Below, in pieces: positions 10,701-24,100 of a DNA stretch of 64,000 nt. Both the position numbers and the translations under genes were made by a program. Each line of letters begins with the position of its first letter. The first letter of the stretch is position 1. Origin of the DNA: Asterias rubens (Eukaryota > Echinodermata > Asteroidea > Forcipulatida > Asteriidae). The stretch is from NCBI RefSeq assembly GCF_902459465.1, contig NC_047064.1, positions 124,001-188,000 on the forward strand, given 5' to 3'. The notes beneath the pieces are model-generated. The model saw only the letters and a list, made by a program, of their open reading frames with translations. It had not been told where the DNA came from and did not search any database.

Positions 10701-10855
10701 AGGGACTGGAGACCTTTTGTCAAAGACCAGTCTTCTTACTTGGTGTATCTCAACATACATGTACATGTATGCATATAACAAAAACTGTGAACATTTGAAC
10801 TCAACTGTTCGACAAAGTTGCGAGAGAATGATGGAAGAAAAACCAGTGCCTTTAA
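10697..10855. mobile_element. Truncated family A MITE sharing a TTAA
   Basis: Starts at the same TTAA that ends the preceding element and finishes at CCAGTGCCTTTAA. It contains AAAGACCAGTCTTC and the GTGAACATTTGAACTCAAC block of family A. The short frame across it is not a gene. Confidence 0.7.
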
Positions 10856-11094
10856 ATATTTATAAAGCATGTTCATGTTTAAACATAGTAGTTCCCAGGG
10901 GTTTGACCAATTCAATCTCTGGATTGTACTAATTTTGTATTATGATTATTAAGAGTTGCAATGGAATTTGGATCAGAATTATACAAAATGCATTGAATAG
11001 TGTGTTGTTTATTTTTAAATACACATTCAGTGCCACCACCAATATAAGGATGAATAGTAAATGAGAAGAAAGATTAGCAATGTAGGAGGAAATA

Positions 11095-11215
11095 AAGGGA
11101 AAACACTAATCAGGTAGGGACTGAAAACCTCAATCCACATACAAGGCTCTGGTCTGAGGCGGGATTTGAACCTTGTTCCACTGATGTGCAAGTATTTTAG
11201 TGATGACTGCCCTCT
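11095..11215 (-). mobile_element. tRNA-derived SINE fragment, minus strand
   Basis: Read on the minus strand, AAGGTTCAAATCCCGCCTC matches the Pol III B-box (GGTTCRANYCC) of a tRNA, followed by a non-tRNA tail. The upstream A-box side is poorly preserved, so this is called a SINE fragment rather than a tRNA gene. Confidence 0.5.
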
Positions 11216-11429
11216 GATATTTCAAGTTTTTTTCTCTCGTAGAAACTAGTCAACAAACTGTTGGACCCCAAATGGTTGAAATTGAATTGTTGATCAAGGA
11301 AGTTAACTCCCTCCCCATTGTTTTTCAAGTCAGTGCTGTGAAGAAGCATGGAGGTAGATATAATTGTACCTCCATGTGAAGCATCCAGTCTCTCCAATTC
11401 CATGGACAATCACAACCATCACGGTCAAC

Positions 11430-11487
11430 AACCCCCCCCCCCCCAAACAAAAAAGTTAAAATAAAAAAAATAAAAATATATATATAA
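11430..11487. repeat. Poly-C and AT low-complexity tract
   Basis: A run of about 14 C residues is followed by A-rich sequence and a short (TA)n run. Confidence 0.85.
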
Positions 11488-11489
11488 AA

Positions 11490-12120
11490 TTGGTGACCAC
11501 ACCCAAGCAGATCACACCCAGTGACCCTGGCCAATGCTTCGGCTGCTGCTATTGATTGCATGCTCTTTGTGTGTTGGGCGGGGTTCTCCAATTGTTGTTG
11601 TTGAAAAATGCATGCACATACTATTATGGGTTTTTGTTTTACGAAGAAGGTAAGTGTGTGGGGTATTCCTTCCTTGTTGACGGTGTGTGTGTGTAAACCA
11701 TAAGATTATAGCTTATAGCTCTATGGTGTAAACAAACTCTGCAACAAGCATACACCCATCCATGTCAACCCGACCTTCACTGGTACTCGGTCAGCTCAAC
11801 ACATAACGTATCGTCGTGAGGAGTGTGTGATCGGTGAAGGATTTTCCACACCCATACCCAAAATATTACACAGGCGACATTGACTCACCACATGCAACAA
11901 TTCTAACGTGTTTAGTAGTAGTTTTCCGCTGTGCATTCAAACAACGACCCACCCATTGTACGCATCAACAACGAAATAGTTTATAAGTCCCCGCCGTCTG
12001 CCTTCCATATCCATTTTTATAAACGAATAATTGAAATGTCTGTTAGCTATAAAAATAATATTGCGTGGAATTTACAACATCAGTTCATTATGTATGGTGA
12101 TTGCGTTTGAAAATCTTTAG
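11490..12120 (+). promoter_or_regulatory. Upstream region of SECISBP2L
   Basis: Non-coding. No TATA box is obvious. Two upstream ATGs occur just before the start: 12090 (7 codons including stop) and 12094 (9 codons ending TAG at 12118-12120). The latter is in frame and ends exactly against the predicted start codon. CTTTAG just before the ATG could alternatively be a splice acceptor, placing the transcription start further upstream. Confidence 0.4.
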
Positions 12121-15100
12121 ATGTCTGAAGCCGACAGAAAACCACCTCAGGTAAGACTAAATCTGAGAAAGTAAAATTGTAACTAGCAACATATTTTATT
12201 TACCACATTTGATTGTTGTACTTTATGTTGTCAAAGGGTGGTTCATGGATGGAGTCTTTATGTTTTGATCGCGTCTCTGTGGCTGTGGCACCTGTGCCCG
12301 TGCAAGAGCATCACCATTCATGCCATTGCCACTGCCAGTCATGATCATTGCCAGTCACCAAGAATTCATCATGGAGTAGCTGCTCAGCTTGTCTGTAAAT
12401 CTGTAGGCTGTCATGGCTGTGTCTTAGTGAATAGTATACTAATTATGAATGTTTATGAGTGCAAGGGTGTGAATATGTTCATGAGTTGAAAGATGGAATT
12501 TTCTATTCAACAAGGCGGAGCCAAGTTGAATGGAATTGGAACATTCCATCTTTCAACGAATGAACATATTTGCACCATTGCACGAATGAAAAACATTCAT
12601 TATTTGTTGTATAGGAAAAGTTTCCGTACGGCGCCACCACTATTTCATTCGATATGAAATAATATAGTATCTAATTTACCTCACTGAAATATCCCTTTTT
12701 AGTTTTTGTAAAAATGAGTGAAAAAGTCAAGTGGTGGCACCATACAGAAAGTTATCCGTTTTATATAACATCCAAGTAGATCTTTATTCTTTGTTATTTT
12801 GATTGGAGGATACAACTTTCAAAACAAACAAAGTGTAGGTCTACAATTTTTAATTGTGAAATTAAATCCATTTCTTATGTGTAGTATGTGCCTTGTAACA
12901 CTGCTGCGTTACCAAAAACACGTGCACACAGTGATGTTTTTACTCAGCGTGCAATAGTACTTTTCGGATGGAACGAAAAGTGCACGGTGAGTGACTCAGC
13001 GTGCAATAGTACTTTTATTTGCTACCATGTGACGGACAATCCTCTAATCAAAGATCAAGGATCAGCTTGGGTGTTATAATATACACATAATGAATGTTTA
13101 TGAGTGCAATGGTGCGAATATGTTCATGATTTGAAAGATGGAATGTTCTATTCAACGAGGCGGAGCCGAGTTGAATGGAACATTCCAGCTTTCAACGAAT
13201 GAACATATTCGCACCATTGCACAAATGAAAAACATTCATTATTTGTTTTATATAACAACCAAGTAGATCTTTGTCATTTTGATTGAAAGATACAACTTTC
13301 AAAACAAACAAAGCGTAGGCCTACAATTTTTAATTGTAGAATCCGAATGCTAGTATTAGTAATTTTACTAATATTATTCCTTGCAGTAACACTGCTGCGT
13401 TACAAACACACGCGCACGCAGTGATGTTTTTACTCAGCTTTTTCGTTCCATCCGAAAAGTACCATTGCACGCTGGCAGCGTGCAATGGTACTTTTCGGAT
13501 GTAACGAAAAAGCACGGTGAGTGACTCAGCGTGCAATGGTACTTTTATTTGCTATCACATGACGGACAATCCTCCAATCAAATGGCAAGGATCGGCTTGG
13601 GTGTTATATAATAACTTATATAATATTCAATATCTAATGATAGATAAGTTATGGCCCAATTTAAAGGAACACGTTGCCTTGGATCGGACGAGTTGGTCAT
13701 TAAAAAGCATTTGAAACCATTTGTTATGAAATGTATATGGTTAGAAAGATGTTTTAAAAGTAGAATATAATGATCCACACAAGTATCTCTCAAAATTGCA
13801 CGGTTTTCTTTTTACGTCGCGAACTGTCACGGTCGGCCATTTATGCCGAGTCAAAATTTTGATTCCCATAGATGGCCGACCGTGTTATTGGCACGGTAAA
13901 AAGAAAATCACGCAAGTTCGAGGCATATTTGTGTAGATCATTGTATTCTACTTTTACATCATCTTTCTAACCATCATGCATTTTATAATAAACGGTCACA
14001 AAACGCTTTTCAAAGACCAACTCGACCGATCCAAGGCAACGTGTTCCTTTTATGGCTAGCCCCTGCTTCCTTACCGACACATTCTGCCCTATTCCTCTGC
14101 TAACTCAGTACTGTCACTGCAGTGTTATATAGTGTTACATGTACTCCTAGAACTATGCGGTTTCATTCCGCTATCGTCTCCTGTGCGGTTTCGTTCCGCT
14201 ATAGTCTCCCGTAACAGGAGACGATAGTGGAACAAAACCGTATAGTTCTTGTAGGATAGGAATATGTCACTGTCAGTCAGTGTCATGACTGTCGAAGTGC
14301 GGAGTTTGTAAAGGCACTTGCTCAGCTGTGTAAGCTTACATACATGTACAATGCCTCTGTAACAACGCTATGGACTCGGCTCAGAAGTATGCACCTGCTC
14401 GACCAAAAAAAACTAAACTCACTGGAAATAATTATGCTTGACGTAGTAAGTGCAGAATTCCCTGCTTCAAATAGCACTGATTCTTTGCTGACATTCGGTA
14501 AACAGAGCCATCAAATTGGGCTTATCATGTCTCTTTTGCTTTGTCTTAAGTGCTTGACCTATGTTTTCTCCCTACTGCCCTGAAACATTGACTGACAAAA
14601 CATTCAAAATAGTTCGTTTAACAAAACTTCATAGTTTTTAAATTTCTTCATCTGGTGACCACTTTTTAATGGGTTTAATTTTAAAGGATACCGGTTTTCA
14701 GTTCAATTCAAAGACTTTATTTCCCCTTTTTAATCCTCTTGAGGAATTGGTAGTTTTACATACGTGCATGCCAGACTCTTTAATAAAAGGAAAATATTTG
14801 ACATTTCATCATGTGGTCTGGAGGAAACTCAAGTGCACCACGCCTAAGTCATGTCAAAAATTAAGGTAGAAAGCAGTAAAATATTGTCAAGACCACCTAA
14901 GACCCAAAATGGATTTTGTTTTCATGATGCGGACACATTGTAACAAGAGATAAAATAGGCCTGGTTCAAAGGAATACCTTCGGCACCTTGCAAACTCGGC
15001 ACCTGCAACCTCGGCACCTCGCAATCTTGGCACCATGCAAACTCGGCACCCACTCGGCACCAAGAAAGTGGCCACCATACAAACTCTGCACCGACCTTTT

Positions 15101-18100
15101 TTTGACTGACAAACTCGGCACCAAGCAATATCACTCGAAGATTCATGTGGTTAAAAATGAACAACTTATACAATACAAAATGGTTTGAACCTTATCTTAG
15201 TAAATGCTGTTAATGGCAAAATCACTCGTTAAGGTAGCTGATTAAACCGCTTCGTAACTTCCGAGAAAATTGTTGTGAAGTTTGTTTTCCACCTGGAAAT
15301 TTAATTGTCCACAGTGTCTTCATGGTTCAGCAAGAGTTTTTAAAACGTTGTTTTTTAATAGACTAGAACTAGCAGGCCTAGGCTGAAATGGGTCCATGTC
15401 GATGACAAAAGTGCGTCGCCATTTTTTTATTGGACTTTAGAAAATGTTAACAAGCGTTTTGCATGGGGTTTTACTGGATTGTTGCATATAACAGAGCGGG
15501 ATTTGCCGAAAAGCGCCGGCCTAGATGGAGACTAAGATCCTGACGGCTCGGCAACAGTTCGGTACTGCGTGCACTGACTTCAGTGTTACTAACGTCGCCC
15601 TATTTTCTGGTAATTTTGGTTACGAAAATAATTAAATTCTAATATTAATATTTGTAATTATATAAGGCTAGCAACTTCAACAGGATCAAGTTTTTTATGG
15701 CAATGTGGGACCATTGAACTTTGACTTCAAATACTGAGGCCAACCACGCAGTTTGCTATCAAACATTTTCAACTGCGGGTGCCGAGTTTGTATTTGTACA
15801 TGTGCTGAGTTTGTGGGTGCCGAGTTTGCAAGGTGCCGAGTTTGTGGGTGCCGAGTTTGCAAGGTGCCGAGTTTGCAGGTGCTGAGTTTGCAAGGTGCCG
15901 AAGGGACTGGTACCCGTTCAAAGTGTACGCTTCTCTTATTATGCACTACACAGAGCTTGCCATGCAACATAAAGTGTCGATTTTACCATGTAATTTATCA
16001 AAAGTTTGCTCTAAACATTGCTCTTTTGTCAAATTTAATTCATCATTTTCTACTTATTTGAGTGGGACACGGCACAAGTTTGACGTTTTGCATCGTAGGC
16101 GGTAGTGAACAGCCTATTGTACTTTTCATTTGAATTGATTTTTTTTCTCTTTCGTTCAAGGCGACTCCATTGTCTGCCGAGGTAGAGCCTTTTATTCCTG
16201 GCCAATCAAACCCAGCAAGACCTGGGCAGAACATCACCCATAAACTCCAGCATGAATATAACAATCATCATCCAATTCATGGCTCTGGTCACGCCTATAT
16301 GGGACACACCCATCCTGGGTCTATCCACCCAAAGATGGTCCCATCTACCCAGAGTCATCAAGCTGTACCCTCGGCTAATGGAACAGGTTACACTCTGACA
16401 GAGCTACCACGATACCTGACTAACTGCTATCCATTTGTTCAAGACAGGTAAGATATTATTGTTGGCTCAGTCTCTTGGCCTCCCAATGGTCCTGTTGCTC
16501 TTGAAAATGTTACAATTGCTGTGATGTGTATGCGCTTTAATGAGGGATGGTTTAACTCTATAGACATGTCATTTTAGTCTAATTGTGAATGTCCTGTTAC
16601 AAGGTTTTACACCGTTGCTTGTATTTGTATTGTTGTACTGGTGCAGGATTCAACTCGGGTGTAGCTACATGTAGTATTTTGTACTGATGCATTGTCATCA
16701 TTAAACTGAGGTACTTTTTGAAGACAAAAGTACACTTGTCATATTTGCATAACTCAGAATTGATACTTAATGTTAGACCTTGGTGAACAGTTTGTTCTGT
16801 GTTTTCTTAACACAGCAACTTGTGGCCAAAGATCACATAAAAAAATATAAATGTGTTCAATTGTCTTGTTCTTAATAGCAGAAATCAAAATGAGATAGAG
16901 GGATGACAAAACTCCACTCATTTCCTCAACTTTGACAGTACACGTAATTCATAATATTTTTCTTTTGGATTAATGGATGAGCTTTGAGATTGAAACTAAA
17001 CACTTGTTGTTGATAATTGATTGGCCTTAACTTTTTCTTAAACATATAGATGGCCACCCAAAATTGTCATGATTTCTTTATAATTTGCAACATTCAAAGC
17101 TTTATTCGTCTGATGATTCTCTTTTTGTATTTTTTGTCAGTGCCACCGGTTCAGGTCACAAACCAGAGATGAGATGGCAGTCTTATCCTCCACATTTACA
17201 ACCATCTTCAGCAGTCAGCTCAGCACCTTCGTTTCCTCCTCCTCCACCAGCAGACCTCTTTACCAATCATCAGTATCCTCCTCCTATCCAATCACCAAAC
17301 TTTGTTCTGCAATACCCTCATCAGGCATACTTCCAACAGCTTCAGGGGCACTCAGCATCTCAACCTTTGTCTCACTCTCAGGGACCTGTACCCATACCCC
17401 AGGGGTCCTTTCAGGGGACGCCTCCACACTATCCAGGATACTACCCTAATTACCAAGATGGAAATCATGTTCAGATGGGGTCGTATCATCAGAGTAATGG
17501 GTATGGGCTTAGGGAACCAGCACAGAGGCAAAGTAGGGTAAGAGGTCGCCATGTTACTGTTTCTGCAATCCAACGTGTTAGCTAGCGAGCCGTGCACGCC
17601 GTGTTAGCACGGCCAGTTGGGCTAAAAATACGGGCAAAATTTGTGTGCACGGCTTGGGTGAAGCCGTGCTGTCTAATAATTTCAGTGAAAATTACTGAAC
17701 TTCTTTTATTATTTTGTTGTTGTTGAACAGCTTAAACAGCAGTGAGTAAAATTAGATTTGGTTTTACCAGATTTCCTTCTTCCTTTTGAATCAACATTTC
17801 AACGACGCAACCATAAAACAATCACTCGAAGTTGCCTCAAAAACGCTGACCACATTGCGACCACACAAAACACAACGCACAAACCACACATTACACAACG
17901 CACGTGCAAATTACACAACGCAAGCGAGACACGCAGACTTCGTTTTAACAGTCAGTCGTCGTCATCGACCGTCATCAGCAGGCAGCATGAACTCCATGCA
18001 CGCGTGGTACGATAGAGGCGAATTCACACGCGTTTTCGTTCAGATTATTTTAGGTACCAATCTCATCTCCACGATCCTACAAACCATCGCGCTCTTGATT

Positions 18101-21100
18101 TTTCTACTATGACGTCATTATCAGTAACTGAGTAACACGCGGCGCAGTGCACCTTTTACCGCATACATTCTGCAGTTGCTTTGTAGATTGGTTCCGCAGT
18201 TTTTCCCAACTCGACGGCGGCAAACATGACGATCTTTTTTCCTTCTAGAAATTCAAGGGCACATCGTTTGTTCGTTGTAGAGTTTGGTTGAAACATCGAG
18301 ACTTTGTTGGATTTCAATGTTTGCATCTCTTGGGTGTTAATTCAGTTAACACAAGAACGAGGCTGTATTGAAGCATGCAGTAAAATATGGACGTGTATTT
18401 AAGTATAGGGGATGGTTGAAAAATGTTTAAGTCCAAAACCTAAAAGACTAAAACGTTATGAAACCTAAACACATACAAGGGAAAATATTAATTACCATGA
18501 TCAGTCAGTTTACATTAAGCAAACAATTATGGTACATGTAAATCACTCTTGGCATTTTGATTGGTTGCAAATACTTGGGTGAATCATTATTTTACATTAA
18601 TTAATTGATTTGTTTAATTGAATTGATTAAATACAAAAACTATTATCAGCTTCTTGACCTTAGGCATGTAGTTCTAAAAATCGAATGGACAAGAATGGAT
18701 AGAAAATTAACATTAGTAAATGATAACTCTCAATTTCTTCAATACCTCTTCATTTTTTTTTAGTCTTTAAGCAAAATTTTGTATCAAGAGTAACACATGC
18801 CAAAAAATATTTTGTTGGCAGCAAACTTGTACTGCATTATTTGATCGCTTTTGAACCATTTCAGGCTAAATGGGTCCAAGCGCAGCTCCATGGTAACTGC
18901 TTTGAAGTGGCCTATTGACCCAGACACATTTTATAGAGTTTAATAATGTATAGTGGACGTCAATCACCTTTATAATATCTGTGCTTTAAAGCCTCTCATT
19001 TTCGAAAACAAAACAAAAATTAAATCAAAATAGTTTACTTGTAACAGAAATAGGTACCAGAAATGCTTCCAGGGCCCTTAAGAGGGGGGGGGGGAGACAG
19101 ACTTGGCGGTGCACGCTCGTGTTGTGTGCTACGCACACGTTTCTATTTTTTGTAGTGATTTTAGGTTGCACTCCCACTTTTTCAGTTTGCACTCCCACTT
19201 TCCAAATTCCTGGCTAAGACACTGCTGCAATCCTTTTTTATTATGGAAGCAATAATTTCAGAATTGGGCATACATACAAGGCACTGACAGTGTAGTGGGA
19301 ACCTATAGAGAAATGTATACTAACCATCAACTAACCATTACCCTGCCAAATGTAATGGAATAAATTGTTTTAATTTGCTGCATTTATTAGCCAACTCACA
19401 TCCCATACTCTGGTTGCATTGTTATGCATTGGGCAGGGTTAAGGATCTGACATTCACAGTACATTATGGTTCATATAAACGGCCACTACCAAAGCTTGTG
19501 TAAATCAGCTTACTTCACAATCCTCTGTGGTTGCATTTTGTTGAACTTGGTAGTGTCTTCATTTCAATTGTGCTGAAATTTGATACATTAAGCATGTTGC
19601 CTAGAAAACACCTGACTGTAGTCAGGGTCAGGGAGATCTCACTGGCCTTTTACTCACTCTCTGCTTACTTTGGGGTTGAAAACCATTTCAAAATTGCATA
19701 TGAAAGGGCGAAGAAAACAAATGTAAAGTTGGCTACAAGTTTTTTTTCTTTCTTTTTTTCTTCCATCAGCAATCCAGCAGTAGAGATGCTCAGCTTAAAA
19801 GCAGATCTCAGGGATCAGGTTCTTCTAGAGATGGCAGTTCGTCATCTTCAAGTGCAGAGGGCAGAAGGTATCCAAAGACACTTGTATGTATGGATACTGG
19901 GTCCCAGACAGGTAAGCATTGGTCGGAATATCTTGCTTTGTCTGTAATTTCTTTTCTTTTTTAAATCTAATCATCTAAAAAATATTGAGGATTAGAAAAT
20001 TGTTCAAGTGTTACACTGCCTGTCTACAAACAAAGTAAACTATTGTATTTTTTTATGTTTTTAAGCAAGATTTGTCTGTGCTTATCAATTTTGTGTGTAA
20101 ATTGACCTTCACAATTACTGCAGTTAGCGGTTGTGTTGGTCATCTTCAATTCATACTATCAGCCTCAACAGGTAATAGTTACTCTCTCAATTGTGAACCA
20201 GGTACAGACTCGACCTGACCAATACCATACAATGTTTCTCTATCTTGCACTTTCGCTTTTGTGATCTCATTGTTTTCAAAACTTTGTACAATTAGTCTTT
20301 TGATCAGCCTTGAATTCATCAAATGAATGGCAATAAGTAATGAAGAAAAAGGTGTTTTTTGTTTATAATTTGCGTAATTTCCATCAGAACCTTCACAATC
20401 CAAAATTTCTTCTATATCCAATTGCCAAAGTGAAGAATTTAGTTCAGAAGCATTGGGGCTAGTAGGCAGGCCAGTAGGCAAAAAGAACAATTTGCTTATA
20501 CACAGGGTCAAGCATTCAAATCTTATTTGGTGTGGAGTGACGTGGGTGAAGAGGATATTTGAGGAGTTAGGCTGATCTTTATCCAAACTGCAAAATATGC
20601 ACCAAGGGTTAAGATTCTTTTCTTTGGTTGTCCAGATTTTCCAGATGATATTGCCAACAAGACTCTCGCTGAAAAGCCAAGTATGCTGAGACGTCACAAA
20701 TCAAAGCCACGTCGTAGATCTCAGGGAAACCAAACTGGTCAAGAAACCTCTACTTCTACGGACTCCGAGGCAGAGGCTGGAGCAGTGGACAGTGATAGTG
20801 GCTACTACAGCCCAAAACATGCCAAGACAAATCAAACCTCTGTGGGAATGGCTACACAAGATGTAGCAACAGGACCAACTGTCAAGGTACAGGGTTTCCA
20901 GCAGTATCCCAGTGCCGTTGTGAGTGCAGTGCCACGACATGTCACTCAGTCACAGCAGCAAGTAGGATCTGCAATGTACAGTACGTGTACTCCAAACTCA
21001 ATGCCACCACTGGCTGGTTACAACACCTCACCACAACAGATGGGACCAGCTGCAAATAACTATCCCCCACCCCAACATTTACAACTGCACCATGGTATGC

Positions 21101-24100
21101 CCCCGAGGTTACAGCCACAACCCATGGTACAACAACAGCAATATCAGCAGCAGCAGCAGCCGATACAACAACATGCGCCACAACATTTAAGCTATGCCCG
21201 AATCCTTAGCCAGCAACCTCCACAACGCCATCCTGTTCCAGTGCTAAACCAAATTCAACCCAGACCTCCAGGATCAATGCAAAAACAACCATCGCTAGAA
21301 AACATTCGTAACAACCAGACCTTTCATTCTGGCTATGCTCCTGGAAACAGAACTCCTCAACAGAAACCAGGAACAAAGTACATTCCAGCACACGAGAGTG
21401 CAGACACTAGTCAAAACCAGGATTCCAAAAGGAAAAAAAAGAAGGACCGTAAACGAGCCGGAAAAGGTGGTGAACGTTCGGAAGAGCTAACCAGAGAAGT
21501 ACAAGTGGAACCAGCGCCTCCCCCTCCAGCCTTGACAGACATGGGTGATTTCCCTGAACTGTCTATGGGGGACCCTGGAGGTCCCAGTAGGGTGGACTTG
21601 ATAAACTCTCAACCACGCTCCTACAGTGCAATCCTTCAACAACAGAAGTCTGCTCAGATGAGAGAAACGGTGAGTCTTTATTACACCATGACATCTTGTT
21701 TACAAAAAAACACTGACATTGTTTCCTGGCAGGCAAGATCTTTCACTTTTTGGTTTAGAATTACCATATAATTTGCTCTTAGTTATTTCCTGCTTAAAGA
21801 CACTGGTCACTATTGGTAATTGTCAGAGACCAGTCTTCTCACTTGGTGTACATGTATCTTAACATAATGCATTAAATAACACACTTGTAAAAATTTGAGG
21901 GTATTGGTCATCGAAGTTGTGAGATATTAATGAAAGAAAAAACACCCTTGTCACACAAAGTTGTGTGCTTTTCGAGACCTCAAAATCTAGTTCTGAGCTT
22001 TTCGAGACCTCAAAATCTAATTCTGAGGTCTCAAAATCAAATTCAGGGAAAATTACATCTTTCTCAGTGTTGTAGTAGGCCTACTACAATAGCACATAAA
22101 TTGGAATTGACCAAACCAAGAAAACCAACACATGTACATGTAAGTTCAGTAATGACGGTATGAAGCTCAAAGAAATTTCATGCATTCATGTACGCAGTAC
22201 ATGCACAGTGCAGATGTGTTTTTCAACTTTTTGATTTGATTTTTATAGAAAATCAAGTAAATTTGGAAGTAAAAAGGATCTATAAAGTGTACAATATGTC
22301 CATGTCCATGTGATTGACATCATGTGCTTTGTACAAACATGTACATGTAGTGTTCACTATGTGCGACGTGTACAAAATGGAAATGAGATTACTGTCCCAG
22401 ACATGTACATGTACTGTACATTGTGTGTACAATGACTAGATTCATGCCTGTGGTCCTACTTGTACATTTACATACGTACCTTAGTTTTTCAAATTCTGTA
22501 TCATGACATGAATTGACCAACGACTACAAAAAATTGTAATGTGAATAGAAGTGTCCATGGGTCGATTAAATCAGACAAATTTGATGACTGTGAATTGGTA
22601 TTGGTTACGACACACCATGTGACTTTCAACACATGACGTTTGTAAAAATTAGTTATATATGTGTCTGAAATAAAGCTTTGCAAATCAGCTTTAAACTTGT
22701 GTATGCATTGACTGCAGTTATTTGTTTTAGAATTTTTATTTGTATTGTCTAAATAAAAACTGTAGTAATTTACAAATGCACCATATGGCACTTCTCATTC
22801 AATATGTGACACCCGTGTGTAATGAAGAGAGTATAGGTGTTTAGTACTTGGTTTTAGTTTTTACATTTTATTGAATTGTTCTCTTGACCAAACAGACCAG
22901 GGCAGGAGATTATGAGCCAGTGGATGCCACCAATGATGTCAACTATGGAGACATTATTAAACCTGAGGATCTCTTAAACGCAGAGGCAGCCGCCAGCGGG
23001 ATACGTGATGGGAGAAACGCTCGAAAACGCCGAAAGAAGGCAATTCTTGCTGCTCAGGCTGCTGCTAAGGTGCGTTTATGTTTGTCTTCTGTGATCATTA
23101 TAAGAAGGGGAGTGGGTAGAGCACCCCAAAAGGTTTAAGATACAAGTGCAATAAAATACATTAAAATAAAATATATCAAATTATGCACTGACAAACTGAT
23201 TACAAAGAATCAGGTAGTTAATAAGAAACTGTATAAGGTGTGTTATTGCAAATCAAGCTAATTAGTTCTGCAAGGAAGTCACCTTTGGTCACTACTAATA
23301 AAACAGTTTCCTTTTAAATGGTCAGGATATTTACATGCCAGAGCATGTTATTACAACATCACTTCCCAGGAAGTACCTATAATGTAGTTTTTAATCAGTT
23401 AGAATCAATATGAATACATGTACATGTAAGATACAAGCCCAGAAAGTCCTCTTAGTTATGTTGGGACGGAACATGCAAGGCTACATTTTCTGAGTATCAA
23501 AATGTTCGGGAACATTTTTTAAGGGAGTTGGAAATACTCATAATTAATGCTCAAATATTTTTTTTTATAGCCTCTGTGTTTGTCAGTTCTTTATTGTCCA
23601 TTGGCTTATGTGTTCTGTAGAGTACTAAAGACACGCTTCGCCCAAACCTAAACATTTCAAGCTACTGACCTTACCTTTCAAAACTGCAGCATCATTATAA
23701 ATGCAATTCTGATTTAGTTACATTTTAATGTCTTTTTATTTACACTGTATGGCCTATAGCAAGTAACTAAACCATTTGATTTGCCCGGGGTAGCAGTGTT
23801 GTTGGGAAGGAATAAATGTACAAAGGGGCTCTATATTTGCAGACTTTAAATGAGAGTAGGCCCGCATACATGGCATAGTCAACATTTGGTTACTGTTCAT
23901 AATTATTTATAACTAAACAGGAATATTCTGAAATCACTGAGGAGCAGAGGCAACTTCAAGAAAACCTAAAGAAACCCAACAAGAAAACCAAGATGCCTAT
24001 TGAGTATGATTTGGGTGACATGCTGGCTGCTCTAGAGGTATGTTATAATACCCATCTTATCCCCCGCTACCACAATCGGACGATCCTGCATGGGAAGAGT

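Noticed and set aside
10684-10932. 82-codon plus-strand frame
   Set aside because: It spans the junction of two MITEs and unique DNA with no coding signal.
20179-20697. 172-codon minus-strand frame
   Set aside because: It overlaps SECISBP2L intron 4 and the start of exon 5 on the opposite strand, with no recognisable domain; the plus-strand exon is strongly supported by homology and phase.
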